In this document: positions 44,346 to 53,164 of the stretch, piece by piece
Layout: each line of letters begins with the position of its first letter
Numbering within the stretch: the first letter of the stretch is position 1
NCBI GenBank assembly: GCA_013122435.1
Contig: WYDT01000019.1
Coordinates: 62,001 to 126,000 of the forward strand
Source of the DNA: Chloroflexi bacterium AL-N1
Lineage (GTDB): Bacteria > Chloroflexota > Chloroflexia > Chloroflexales > Roseiflexaceae
Reading direction: 5' to 3'
Length of the DNA: 64,000 nt
Notes under the pieces: model-generated
What the model saw: the letters and a program-made list of their open reading frames with translations, nothing else
Databases searched by the model: none
Told to the model about the DNA's origin: nothing
Made by a program: the position numbers and the translations under genes

Positions 44346-44894
44346 AGAGCGTGTTATACTCTTTTCAATGTGAGATGGCTATACTTTGGGCTATAGACAG
44401 CAAAGCATATCCCAGTGATGTACGCGATAAAGCCTGGATGTTTGTCACGCCGTATGTAACGCTGGTGATCGAAGATGCGCCCCAGCGGGGCCATTTTTGA
44501 CAGCCGGACCCTACAGTCCAGCCCAGAAAGTGGTCACCATGCCAGTTATGATGGAGCCAAACGGCGTAAAGGCGGTAAGATGAACATGGCAATCGATACG
44601 CCGGGGCATCTGTGGGCCTTGCTGGTGACGCCAGCCAACAAACAAGACCGTGCTAACGGCGGACAGTTGGCGCAAGATGTGCACGAGGTGACCAACAAAA
44701 CGGTTGAGGTTGCCTTTGTCGATCAAGGCTATACTGGTGACAACGCTGCTCAGGCTGCCGAGGCACACAGCATACGCTTGGAGGTCATCCATCTGCCCGA
44801 TGCCCAGCAAGGCTTTGTCCTACTGCCTCGTTGTTGAGTGGTCGAGCGTAGCTTCAATGGCTTTTTGTCTCTAAAAGTTCATAACAGACGCTAG
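44346..44894 (+). mobile_element. IS5-type insertion sequence remnant
   Basis: A shrunken element around the transposase fragments at 44375-44863. Possible terminal inverted repeats: left AGAGCGTGTTATACTCTTTT (from 44346) and right, read on the other strand from 44894, CTAGCGTCTGTTATGAACTT; they share AGCGT, GTTAT and a following TTTT with a two-base gap. The internal deletion makes it non-autonomous. Target duplications were not clear. Confidence 0.55.
44375..44863 (+). pseudogene. IS5-family transposase fragments
   Basis: A first frame (44375-44500) reads MAILWAIDSKAYPSDVRDK then APQRGHF before a TGA, the N-terminus of an IS5-type transposase. After an internal deletion another frame gives AIFDSRTLQSSPESG, KGGKMNMAIDTPGHLWALLV, FVDQGYTGDNAAQAA and LPRC, the DDE core. 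A TGA at 44835 replaces the Trp codon expected before VVERSFNG, the usual C-terminal catalytic region. At least three lesions make it inactive. Confidence 0.8.
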
Positions 44895-44950
44895 AATAGG
44901 AAAACTTTCGTGAGGTAGCGTGTGGTATATTGATCGTTTGAAGGACAAAT

Positions 44951-46030
44951 ATGACCAACTTACATAACCTCCATTATCTTACGATTTTTCTGTTTCTTTT
45001 TGTACTTGTTGGATGCCTGCCTTTAGAACAAAATCAGTCTGCATCTCAACCAGCGGCATCTGAGATACTTCCTGCTTCTATGATGGAAGATATCATAATA
45101 CATAATGAGTTTTCTGAACGTGCTCATATAGGTCCAGTGCCAGAAGGTATTCAAGGAGATCGAGGAATTGGCTTTATCCGTGAGGAGCATATCCATACCC
45201 CTATTGATGAATTACCGCAAAACGAAGAATTCTATCTGGACACGGAAATGGATACCTTTGAACCATTTTTAGGTCTAATGAACAATACCGATCAACCAAA
45301 AACGTTCTTAGTTACACTTATGCTCAACTATCGTCAGGTTCCTTTTACTTTCAATGATCGACCTGGACTGTTACATCTTATCGAGATCCCTCCATTTAAC
45401 GATATCAACTTTCCGATGAGTGTACCGATATCCGAAACAGGGCGGCACGACATTCAAGCAGTAATGTTTGAAGATCCGTTTAATTTGCGTATGGACTATG
45501 AGTTCCGTCGAGATGTCACTGGCTATGCTATGGGGCAACGCATCGCACTGACAGTTGGTGATGATCACACACCAGCACGCACATTTGATGTGCTCGATCT
45601 TGAGAAGCTTCCTGTTCCAGAGGAAGGGATTTCACTTGATGTTATGTTTCGTAATGCGCTGCAAAACCAAGCATCTGACAGTGCTTTGCCACATCGAGAG
45701 CTAATCCATACAGATACTGTGCAGTTAGAACAACCCTATCCACTCCAGATCATTATTACATCAGATGGTGAGTATGATTCAGGGATAAAGGCGGTCATGC
45801 CCTTTCTCAACTACCGTCAGATTGTCCTTGAAGGACAGGATGTCATTGTCACGTCACTGGCTGTACAGGAGGAAGCTTTCTTTAACACCGAACTTATATT
45901 GCCAGAGGAACGTGGAGTACATCAACTCCAGGCTATCTATTTGGTAGAACCCTATGCAAATATGCTCGAAAATAAGGAGTTGTCTCCATTTGTTAAAGGC
46001 TCGATGCGCGTTGCATTCATCGTTGAGTAA
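44951..46030 (+). CDS. Lipoprotein with internally duplicated domain, unknown function
   Basis: A 359-residue lipoprotein with lipobox LVGC (Cys near 22). The mature part contains two related halves: residues about 96-190 and 253-350 each have a stretch of the form FLxxLNYRQ followed by a strand-rich segment and RGVHQLQA/TGRHDIQAV, then a similar EPY/EDPF motif. This suggests two beta-sandwich domains made by duplication. I recognise no named family. AAGGA precedes the ATG by about 6 bases. It follows the IS remnant and precedes another lipoprotein by 21 bases, possibly one operon. Confidence 0.65.
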   Translation: MTNLHNLHYLTIFLFLFVLVGCLPLEQNQSASQPAASEILPASMMEDIIIHNEFSERAHIGPVPEGIQGDRGIGFIREEHIHTPIDELPQNEEFYLDTEMDTFEPFLGLMNNTDQPKTFLVTLMLNYRQVPFTFNDRPGLLHLIEIPPFNDINFPMSVPISETGRHDIQAVMFEDPFNLRMDYEFRRDVTGYAMGQRIALTVGDDHTPARTFDVLDLEKLPVPEEGISLDVMFRNALQNQASDSALPHRELIHTDTVQLEQPYPLQIIITSDGEYDSGIKAVMPFLNYRQIVLEGQDVIVTSLAVQEEAFFNTELILPEERGVHQLQAIYLVEPYANMLENKELSPFVKGSMRVAFIVE

Positions 46031-46051
46031 TCGGGATGATGTGCGAAAAGA

Positions 46052-46753
46052 ATGGGCAATACAATACTACCAGACAACAAGACAAGACTCTTCATCATAC
46101 TGATTATCTTTACACTTCTGGCTGCATGTGGTCAGACGACTGATCCAACAGGAGCAAACACTAGTGCCGCGACCCAGGAAGCTTTAGCTGAATACACTGC
46201 TATACCAACAGATATACTCCCAGCCGAGACTACTGTCCCAACAGACAATAATCCAACAGCACAAAATCCGGTCATGTGTATTGATACCGTTGATGATCAG
46301 CCTTTCAATCCTAATGTAGTCGAAACTATCGAAACCACTATTCGAGAAGCTATCCAGAATCATCCTAACTTTACCTTTATTAGCGAACGTTATGGAGGTA
46401 ACACCCTTGAAGTCATACAGGAATGCCCCTCTACACCAACAATCCTATCTGATGAATGGACTGGTCCAGAGGTTGGGAGCGGTGCACCACATATAGTTAA
46501 CGTTGAACCTGATGTAAGCATAGATGATTGGCTCCATAAACGATCTGCACAGTACTTTATCTTTGTTGGGCCAGAAGATGTACTACAACAAGCGTTTGGG
46601 GACTTTTTTCCACGTCGCACACCACAGGAAATGCTGTGTATGGGGCATCAATGTGCCGAGGTAACCAGTGCCATCTATCTGACATCAGCAGATATCGCCG
46701 ATTCTGAACGGCTGCAAAGCAGCTTGTTAAATGTCCTGGGATTAGAGTATTAG
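46052..46753 (+). CDS. Lipoprotein of unknown function
   Basis: A 233-residue predicted lipoprotein: basic start, hydrophobic stretch LFIILIIFTLLAAC with Cys near 25, then a Thr/Pro/Ala-rich linker (about 30-75) and a folded domain with five Cys residues (MCIDTVDDQ, QECPST, LCMGHQCAEV). The N-terminal part of the domain (VVETIETTIREAIQNHPNF) is helical. No family recognised. It starts 21 bases after the preceding lipoprotein gene; its stop lies 13 bases from the stop of the convergent protoglobin gene. Confidence 0.6.
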   Translation: MGNTILPDNKTRLFIILIIFTLLAACGQTTDPTGANTSAATQEALAEYTAIPTDILPAETTVPTDNNPTAQNPVMCIDTVDDQPFNPNVVETIETTIREAIQNHPNFTFISERYGGNTLEVIQECPSTPTILSDEWTGPEVGSGAPHIVNVEPDVSIDDWLHKRSAQYFIFVGPEDVLQQAFGDFFPRRTPQEMLCMGHQCAEVTSAIYLTSADIADSERLQSSLLNVLGLEY

Positions 46754-46766
46754 AAGAACATACAGA

Positions 46767-47315
46767 TTACATATTACCAGAAAGCAGTTTCCGTGCCAGC
46801 CGTTCACCCCCCACCAGCGTGGCAATATGACTCAGTCGTTCGTCCTCATACGCCTGGTTAAAAATAGCTGTATCCAGCGCAAGCAGCTTGTGGAGTGACT
46901 GCAGGGCTTGCTGCGGTTGGGCGCTCTGCTGCGTTACCTGTTCACCATACACCATCACGACATCAAGCATCGCCAACGGATAGCGCACTGGCAAACCAAT
47001 GTGTACATGAACTTTCCCAATGCGTATTCGCTGGCCTACGTAAGCCTCATCGTACTGGCCACCAAACAGGTCGATAAACCACTGGCCAATTGTCTGATGT
47101 AACGGCTGCATAGGGCGATCAATGAAATACTCAGCGGTCTGGACATGTACCAGAAGACGCTCATAAAATACTTCGGCCATCTGTGGGGCCATACTAATAG
47201 CGTGGGTATGTAATGATCCTAATAATGTACTTTCTGCAGTACTGAGATCCATGAGAGCAATTAATTCACTCAGTATATGTGCATCTTTGACCTGCCAGCT
47301 TTGTCGTTCTTCCAT
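46767..47315 (-). CDS. Protoglobin-like heme sensor domain protein
   Basis: A 182-residue single-domain protein resembling the sensor-globin/protoglobin fold: STLLGSLHTHAISMAPQMAEVFYERLLVH, then PLHQTIGQWFIDLFGGQYDEAYVGQRIRIGKVHVHIGLP, where the His in GKVHVHIGL is the expected proximal heme ligand, and MLDVVMVYGEQV. Such proteins bind O2, CO or NO; here there is no output domain, so it could store or sense gas or signal through a partner. The start is the ATG at 47315, with AGGAG 9 bases upstream, rather than an upstream in-frame start at 47369. Confidence 0.82.
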   Translation of the reverse strand: MEERQSWQVKDAHILSELIALMDLSTAESTLLGSLHTHAISMAPQMAEVFYERLLVHVQTAEYFIDRPMQPLHQTIGQWFIDLFGGQYDEAYVGQRIRIGKVHVHIGLPVRYPLAMLDVVMVYGEQVTQQSAQPQQALQSLHKLLALDTAIFNQAYEDERLSHIATLVGGERLARKLLSGNM

Positions 47316-47464
47316 GCGATGTGGCTCCTGTGAATAGTAATATCCAATAACGTTACTGGTAAAGAGCATAGCATTTTTGATGATTAGGTTGTATGCAATT
47401 TGTAAGCTATGGAGTAAACATTATTTAACTGAACGAGGTTAATCTGAAGATCGAAGAAACAATT

Positions 47465-47830
47465 CCTGTAGCGGCGATGTGCAACCGCTGCTGAGATACC
47501 ATATCCTAGAGACAAAAACAGCGCGGTTACACACCGCTCCTACTGATAGTGTGTTATTTTCTGCTCTCTTCAACGGTACCTCACCTGTAGCTGCGGCTTG
47601 CAGCCGCTGCAAGACACAAGGTTATAACCATAGAAATAGAGCGGTTCCAGACCACTCCTACTTAACAATACGCCTGTTTTCCCGCTCTTCAACGATATCT
47701 CACCGCATATGTAGCGGCAGCTTGCAGCCGCTGCTGAGACACCCTATCCTAGAGACAACAAGGCGCGGTTACAAACCGCCTACACCGAGCGAAACATACC
47801 TGTAGTGGCGGCGTGCAGCCGCCGCTCAGA
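47465..47830. repeat. Cluster of four palindromic repeat units
   Basis: Four related units start at 47465, 47585, 47709 and 47800. Each begins TGTAGCGGC...TTGCAGCCGCTG, a GC-rich palindrome, then runs about 35 bases (with TATCCTAGAGACAA in two copies) to a second palindrome of the form GCGGTTACAAACCGC and CTAC. The last is a half unit ending near the thrC stop. They resemble interspersed REP-like elements. Reading frames crossing them are shadows of the repeats. Unequal spacing and lack of conserved direct repeats argue against CRISPR. Confidence 0.75.
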
Positions 47831-47848
47831 TATCGTCAGACTGAATTT

Positions 47849-49024
47849 TTACCGCGCCCACAGATGTGCATACTTCGCACCAGTGCCAGTATTGAACAAC
47901 ACCACCGACTCATCGGGAGCGATCCACCCATCGTTGAGCAATTGCACCTGCGCGGCTAAACAGGCACCACCCTCTGGCGCAGCAAAAATGCCTGTCATCG
48001 CTCCAAGCAGATTGGTATACTCCATCATCACCTCATCGCTGACTGCCACTGCTGTGCCACCACTCTCACGGAGTGCCCGCAGGATCAGGAAATCACCAAT
48101 GGCCACGGGGACACGCAACCCATCCGCCACGGTTTTGGCGTTTGGCCACAATTCGGCGTGTTCCTGGCCCTCGTGAAACGCCTTAACAATCGGCGCACAC
48201 CCATCGCTCTGGACAGTCACCATGCGGGGGCGTTTCGAGTCAATCAGACCCATTTGTTCCATCTCATCAAACGCCTTCCACATACCAACCAAACCCGTAC
48301 CACCACCAGTCGGGTAGATAATCACATCAGGCAGCGTCCAATTGAGTTGTTCGGCCAATTCATAGCCCATCGTCTTTTTGCCCTCGATGCGGTAGGGCTC
48401 TTTGAGTGTGCTCACATCAAACCAACCATGCTCTGCAGCACCCTCACGAACTCTGGCACCACAATCATTGATGAGGCCGTCCACCAGCGTAACATGCGCT
48501 CCAAGTGCCTCGCACTCGGCACGGAAGGCCAGTGGAACATCGGCAGGCATAAACACATAAGCAGGCAACCCAACCGCTGCCGCATAGGCACTCATCGCAC
48601 CGGCAGCATTACCAGCACTAGGGATCGCTATTGATGTGGCACCAAGCTCATATGCACGACTGACCGCGACACTGAGACCACGGGCTTTAAAACTACCCGT
48701 TGGGTTGAGTCCTTCATCTTTGACATATGTCCGTAAACATCCAATACGCTCCCCAAGACGAGCCGTCTGAATGAGTGGTGTCCATCCCTCCCCCAGATCA
48801 ATAATCGCCCGATCATCCCGTACTGGCAAGACTTCTTCGTACCGCCACAACGTTGGTGGTCGGGTAGCCAGCGCTTCTCGAGTAAGGGTCCGCGCTGCAC
48901 GTGCAAGATCATAACATGCTAACAATGGCTTACCCGTCTTGGGACAAAGATTCATCAGTTGGTGTGGATCATAGGTGGTGTGGTTAGCACTACTCTCTAG
49001 GCATACCAGGGTCGATTGGGTCAT
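47849..49024 (-). CDS. thrC: Threonine synthase
   Basis: A 391-residue PLP enzyme of fold type II. An N-terminal Cys-containing segment (NLCPKTGKPLLACYDL) and GEGWTPLIQTARLG lead to the PLP lysine in NPTGSFKARGLSVA; the phosphate-binding loop is in PTGGGTGLVGMWKA and the C-terminal SNTGTG-like motif appears as LFNTGTGAKYAH. It converts O-phosphohomoserine to threonine. The ATG at 49024 has AAGGA about 8 bases upstream. It starts 20 bases after the PHP gene, likely one transcript. The family also includes related lyases, so activity on phosphohomoserine is by similarity. Confidence 0.88.
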   Translation of the reverse strand: MTQSTLVCLESSANHTTYDPHQLMNLCPKTGKPLLACYDLARAARTLTREALATRPPTLWRYEEVLPVRDDRAIIDLGEGWTPLIQTARLGERIGCLRTYVKDEGLNPTGSFKARGLSVAVSRAYELGATSIAIPSAGNAAGAMSAYAAAVGLPAYVFMPADVPLAFRAECEALGAHVTLVDGLINDCGARVREGAAEHGWFDVSTLKEPYRIEGKKTMGYELAEQLNWTLPDVIIYPTGGGTGLVGMWKAFDEMEQMGLIDSKRPRMVTVQSDGCAPIVKAFHEGQEHAELWPNAKTVADGLRVPVAIGDFLILRALRESGGTAVAVSDEVMMEYTNLLGAMTGIFAAPEGGACLAAQVQLLNDGWIAPDESVVLFNTGTGAKYAHLWAR

Positions 49025-49044
49025 CACAAATCCTTATCATATCT

Positions 49045-49872
49045 CTACAGTACTTTTATATGTTCTAAAAAGACATGGACATCATCAGAAGGCCAACTTG
49101 CCAGCGATTGATGTGGGTGGTGCGAGTCCGAGCCACCGGTGAGGAACAGCCGATGTTGTTTGGCAATCTGGCTATAGAATACGCGCTGTTCTCTGGTATG
49201 AGTTGGATAGAACACCTCAATGCCATCGAGGCCAACCTCAGCCATTCCAGCTAGGTCTTCTGCCGTTGCTGGGATTGCATAAATCCCTTTTGAGCGACCT
49301 GGATGGGCCAATACTGCAACGCCACCACATTGATGAGCCACTTCAACAACTTCGTTTACACTCACAGGGTTATACCCTTGCGGCACCTGAGTTAAAATAT
49401 AGCGCATACCAGCACTTTCATCATCCTCAGTAGGGTTGCGCTGTGGGAGATTATTTTGTCGTGCGAGCGTTGTACCGACATCAGCAACATTGAATGGACG
49501 ATCAAGAGTCTCAAGATCATCAAGGTTGAAACCTTGATCGATCAGTCGCACCTGTAAAGCACGTGCATCAGCCATATTGCGGTCAAATACAGCCTGACAC
49601 AGTCCCAGGAGCCGTGGCGCATCTGGTTCAACACCATAAACCAGTGTATGCCAGAGCTTGTCATGAAAACCACTGTCGATCTCAACACCGGGAATCACTT
49701 GCACACCATAGCGCTTTCCTGCTTCCTGCAGGGCAGCAACGCTAGCAGTTGTATTGTGATCAGTTGCAGCAATGGCCAACAACCCCGACTTAGCAGCCGT
49801 CGCTGCAAGCTCTGTAGGCATCCACGTCGAATGATGTGGTGTGGCTGTGGTGTGAATGTGTAGATCTACCAT
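49045..49872 (-). CDS. PHP domain metal-dependent phosphoesterase
   Basis: A 275-residue PHP (polymerase and histidinol phosphatase) protein. The metal-binding motifs are DLHIHTTATPHHST at the N-terminus, ATDHNT (near 39), PGVEID (near 62), LAHPGRSKG (near 190) and GGSDSHHP (near 250). The same order is found in YciV/RNase AM-type proteins, which remove 3'-phosphates or trim 5' ends of small RNAs and short nucleotides. Substrate is not decidable here. It precedes thrC by 20 bases. A perfect 14-base palindrome lies 51 bases upstream. Confidence 0.88.
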   Translation of the reverse strand: MVDLHIHTTATPHHSTWMPTELAATAAKSGLLAIAATDHNTTASVAALQEAGKRYGVQVIPGVEIDSGFHDKLWHTLVYGVEPDAPRLLGLCQAVFDRNMADARALQVRLIDQGFNLDDLETLDRPFNVADVGTTLARQNNLPQRNPTEDDESAGMRYILTQVPQGYNPVSVNEVVEVAHQCGGVAVLAHPGRSKGIYAIPATAEDLAGMAEVGLDGIEVFYPTHTREQRVFYSQIAKQHRLFLTGGSDSHHPHQSLASWPSDDVHVFLEHIKVL

Positions 49873-49922
49873 TGTCTTCTATCTCTACTATTCTGGATAT
49901 CGCAACAGTGTACCATATTACA

Positions 49923-49936
49923 GCTGTTATAACAGC
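49923..49936. promoter_or_regulatory. Palindrome before the PHP-thrC pair
   Basis: GCTGTTATAACAGC is a perfect 14-base palindrome between the S51 gene stop and the PHP start, in the expected promoter zone. It may be an operator; the binding protein is unknown. Confidence 0.4.
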
Positions 49937-49948
49937 AATCCTGCCCTA

Positions 49949-50650
49949 CTATGACCAAAGAAATACATCCCCTTCAACGTATGTCTTGGCTTGACCATAC
50001 GTGTGAACCGTCACCGTACCATGACCATAGACACACCACAGGCGTTCCGTTTCAGCACCTCCATCGTTGAGCATGCCGGTACGCTCATCAATACCTAAAA
50101 GTGCTGCGTGTGGCAGCAATGTCTTGATTCGCTGGACCCAACGATGACCAAACGTATCGTAGTGCGGAAGTACACAGGCACCAGACACGAGCCCCAAACC
50201 CTGAAACATCTGTTGGCTTTCGGGATTATAGTACCACTCACACAACACCATGGCCCCGGCACTGCTACCGGCAATCACAGCACCGGCCTCGTAAGCTTCT
50301 ATCATCGCTTGCCAACTTGCGCTCTCCCACAGAGTAGTTCCTAAATAATGCGTAAATCCACCCAGCATGTAAATGAGACGAGACGTGCGGAGTTGTTCAA
50401 CAATAGCTGAATCGTTAGCTGATTCTGCATCTATCAAATGGAGCACATTGACGTTCGATGCACCTAAACTATGGAACCATCGTTTCGCATGACCACCAGC
50501 ACGTTGATGATTATGGTCTGGTGCTGCTGCCGCAGGGATGATGTGAATTGGTGCATTTGCGCCACCTGCCAGTGCTATTGCCCGTTGGTCTGGCTCTGCC
50601 ATACGACCACCAAATTCAGCACCACCTTCGAGGAGAATATACCCCGGCAT
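49949..50650 (-). CDS. Peptidase S51 (cyanophycinase-like) protein
   Basis: A 233-residue class I glutamine-amidotransferase-fold serine peptidase. The nucleophile Ser is in AVIAGSSAGAMVLCEW, preceded by IYMLGGFTHYLG and followed by LPHYDTFGHRWVQR and GIDERTG, the S51 pattern shared by dipeptidase E and cyanophycinase. It would hydrolyse peptides with acidic residues or cyanophycin-like polymers. The start is the ATG at 50650, with AGGAGG 5 bases upstream; a longer frame from 50776 is not needed. A second S51 protein lies at 59667. Confidence 0.85.
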   Translation of the reverse strand: MPGYILLEGGAEFGGRMAEPDQRAIALAGGANAPIHIIPAAAAPDHNHQRAGGHAKRWFHSLGASNVNVLHLIDAESANDSAIVEQLRTSRLIYMLGGFTHYLGTTLWESASWQAMIEAYEAGAVIAGSSAGAMVLCEWYYNPESQQMFQGLGLVSGACVLPHYDTFGHRWVQRIKTLLPHAALLGIDERTGMLNDGGAETERLWCVYGHGTVTVHTYGQAKTYVEGDVFLWS

Positions 50651-51116
50651 GTTGCCTCCTGATCTGCTATGCAAAAGACTTTCTCGATTGTTGGTTACGT
50701 GTAGGTTTTCTTTTGCGGATGTGTTGCATTTTATCGTACAAATCAGCACAGGCGCTGTATTAACCATTAACGCCACAGATTAGTATTCATATGAGCCTTG
50801 TCAATATGTTGCACAGAATTGTGCACTACTATGGACAGGTTGTTCTAAGCAACAGCAAGCACCAATTTAGTCAAATTTCCATCAGCTTTTTCAACTATTT
50901 AAACCCCTACCATGCAAAGTTTTGGCAAGAATCGATGCAATCCTGACGCTTTATTGGAAAATTTCTTTCGTATCGAAAAACAAATAGCGTGCTATATTGC
51001 TGGCGAGAAACGGCGCTGTGAGATCTGTAGAACGATTGACCGAACAATTTATTTCATACCAGGGTCGCTGATTTTGCAATTGTTGTCATAATGTTGTGAT
51101 CGATCAATCACAGAAG

Positions 51117-51194
51117 AAAAAAAGTCCTGATCGTAGAGCTTGGCGGCAGAAACGATCAGGACAACAACTATCCAACCATCGCTCGGTGGACAGC
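51117..51194 (-). ncRNA. Candidate small RNA antisense to the alginate-lyase leader
   Basis: On the minus strand an extended -10 at 51209-51201 is followed by about 78 bases ending in a perfect 10-bp hairpin, GTCCTGATCG with CGATCAGGAC (51124-51133 and 51153-51162), and seven T. No minus-strand gene lies upstream that would need this terminator, which is why an independent short transcript is proposed. It would overlap the untranslated leader of the gene at 51263. Confidence 0.45.
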
Positions 51195-51200
51195 ATTCGT

Positions 51201-51209
51201 AGTATACCA
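51201..51209 (-). promoter_or_regulatory. Extended -10 for the minus-strand small RNA
   Basis: TGGTATACT on the minus strand; the -35 region (TGTGAT at 17 bases) is weak. The same motif is seen at 38160 and 54480. Confidence 0.4.
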
Positions 51210-51262
51210 CGCTTAACACTTCGATCACATGCTGTCCCAACTAAAAACAGGAGGGATATGTA

Positions 51263-53164
51263 ATGAAAGTGCATATCACACAACGACTTTTCATCACCCT
51301 TATGCTTATTCTGCTGTGTGTAAGTGTCCTTCTCATCAACTTACAACCAAAGCATGTGCAAGCAAACACAACGAGTCCTCATGTGTATGTCAACGCATCC
51401 GAACTTCGTGTTATTCAAGACCATATTCGATCAGGTGATCAGCCATGGCGAGCAGCCAATGATAGTCTGATGAGTGAAGCCAACCGGGCCCTCACTGCTG
51501 GTCCCTACCGCGTGACGTCCAATGGTGGTCCTAACGGCGGCCATGATTACTTTACCGAAGCACCCTACTGTGGCTGGAAACGGGTCGATGGAAGAGATCC
51601 CGATTGCCGCGATGGAGAAATCAATCCACAGGCCAATCGCCAGGATTACAACACAGCTATTGCCGTCGGGAAAGATGTGCGCGCATTAGGTTTGGCCTAC
51701 GCCCTCACCGATGACGAGCACTATGCCCGTCGCGCCGCCTACCTAATCCGTGTGTGGGCACTCGATTCGAGCACGCGCATGACCCCCAAGTTTACGAATG
51801 GACAATCCAATATTGAACTCGCGATTACGATGCCAGGGTTGTTCTACGGTACCGATCTCATTCGCAACTCGTCTGCCTGGTCATCATCTGATCAACAAGC
51901 CTTTGAACGCTGGTCCCGCGATTTTCTGGCCAGTGGCCGACGCTGGTCTGGGACGAATAACTTCGAAGTCTGGCGTCTGGTGTTTCTGGCATCCGGTGGT
52001 GCGGTTGCCAATGATAATGACACGCTGCGCTATGCGTTTGATCGCTACAAACAAATCTTACCGGAACATATCGGCTCACGTGGTGAAATGGTCAAGGAAT
52101 TGGGCCGCACCAAGAGCTTGATGTACTCACTCTATGCGCTTAATGCCTTCACACAAGTCGCGGAAATTGCCCATCACAATGGCACCAATCTGTACGATTA
52201 CAGTCGCAATGGTCGCAACCTCAAACTCGCGCTGGACTACCACGCGCCCTACGCTATCGATCCATCACGCTGGCAGCGACAACAGATTGCGCCGATTGAA
52301 GAGAAAGATATTGCCCATTACGAAGTCGCCTACGCCTATTTTCGTGATAGCGACTACAAGCGCGTTATCGATGATTGGGGTCGTCCCCTCTATGAACAGC
52401 GGACGATGGGTCCGGTAACCCTCACCCACGCCGCCGGAAACGGCAACCCGGCACCTCCACCAGCACCAACGGCAGCACCCAGCCAGCTTGAAGTAACCGA
52501 CCTGATGGGCCTGACGCGCGATGGCACCGTGAGTGGCGCTGTCCGGGTAGAAGCAGCTATCACCGGACAAGCAGATCGTGTGGTCTTTGCTATTCGTGGC
52601 GCACAAAACGCCGATCACACCGAACAGCAAGCCCCCTACGTATTATTTGGGGATAATTACAGGTGGGATACCAATCGCTACCCGGACGGCGACTATGAAG
52701 TGAGGGCAACCGCCTACCGCAGCAACCAGACCGCCACACGCACCGAACGTGTGACGGTCGACAATAACAGCCGTAGTGGTCAACCGCAGACCATCAAGCT
52801 GGACGCTGCAGACCCGGATGCCCAGCAGGGCGCCAAATACCGTGACTGCCCCGGAAGTGAATCGGGACGCTGTCTGGGATGGATTGCACCAAACGAATGG
52901 GTCGAGTGGCGTGATGTGCAGTTTACTGGCGGGACCTATCAGATTGGTCTGCGTGCAGCACCATGGAAATCTGACAGCAATGCCACATTCGCCGTGCTTG
53001 TGGACGGTCAGGAAGTCACACGGATCACTGCCGATGCGCCCGTGGGAAACTTTAGTACCCCTACCCGCAGTGGATCCATTACAGCTGGTCGACACACCAT
53101 CCGCTTAGTCGCAAAAACGGGTCATAGTGTTGATGTCAACTATCTGCAGTTCGAAAAGAGGTAA
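51263..53164 (+). CDS. Secreted alginate-lyase-family protein with C-terminal carbohydrate-binding module
   Basis: A 633-residue exported protein: signal peptide (LFITLMLILLCVSVLLINL, cleavage near VQA), an alpha/alpha-barrel alginate lyase-type domain (about 40-390) with NANxxNWE-like features seen as SNIELAITMPGLFYGTDLI and WSGTNNFEVWR, a Pro/Ala linker (PAPPPAPTAAP), an Ig-like module (about 415-510) and a CBM6-like C-terminal domain (EWVEWRDVQFTGGTYQIGLRAA and HTIRLVAKTGHSVDVNYLQF). It probably cleaves uronic-acid-containing polysaccharide outside the cell. AGGAGG lies 8 bases before the ATG. The exact substrate is uncertain since this fold also serves other polyuronides. Confidence 0.82.
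   Translation: MKVHITQRLFITLMLILLCVSVLLINLQPKHVQANTTSPHVYVNASELRVIQDHIRSGDQPWRAANDSLMSEANRALTAGPYRVTSNGGPNGGHDYFTEAPYCGWKRVDGRDPDCRDGEINPQANRQDYNTAIAVGKDVRALGLAYALTDDEHYARRAAYLIRVWALDSSTRMTPKFTNGQSNIELAITMPGLFYGTDLIRNSSAWSSSDQQAFERWSRDFLASGRRWSGTNNFEVWRLVFLASGGAVANDNDTLRYAFDRYKQILPEHIGSRGEMVKELGRTKSLMYSLYALNAFTQVAEIAHHNGTNLYDYSRNGRNLKLALDYHAPYAIDPSRWQRQQIAPIEEKDIAHYEVAYAYFRDSDYKRVIDDWGRPLYEQRTMGPVTLTHAAGNGNPAPPPAPTAAPSQLEVTDLMGLTRDGTVSGAVRVEAAITGQADRVVFAIRGAQNADHTEQQAPYVLFGDNYRWDTNRYPDGDYEVRATAYRSNQTATRTERVTVDNNSRSGQPQTIKLDAADPDAQQGAKYRDCPGSESGRCLGWIAPNEWVEWRDVQFTGGTYQIGLRAAPWKSDSNATFAVLVDGQEVTRITADAPVGNFSTPTRSGSITAGRHTIRLVAKTGHSVDVNYLQFEKR

Larger units (their letters stand above)
50651..51262. 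other. Long intergenic region before the alginate-lyase-like gene
   Basis: About 610 bases without a credible protein gene. It holds a plus-strand extended -10 (TGCTATATT, 50990-50998) that could serve the gene at 51263, a TGTGATCGATCAATCACA inverted sequence (51095-51112) resembling a Crp-type site but with an 8-base centre, and the minus-strand small RNA candidate annotated separately. A 63-codon minus-strand frame crossing the hairpin has no ribosome binding site. Confidence 0.5.

Noticed and set aside
47479..47805. Protein gene of 108 codons
   Set aside because: The frame runs across palindromic repeats, has no ribosome binding site and its translation mirrors the repeat units.
47465..47830. 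CRISPR array
   Set aside because: Units differ in sequence and spacing and contain two palindromes each; there are no uniform spacers or cas genes.
51049..51240. 63-codon minus-strand gene
   Set aside because: No ribosome binding site; it crosses a terminator hairpin, which a real gene would not do.
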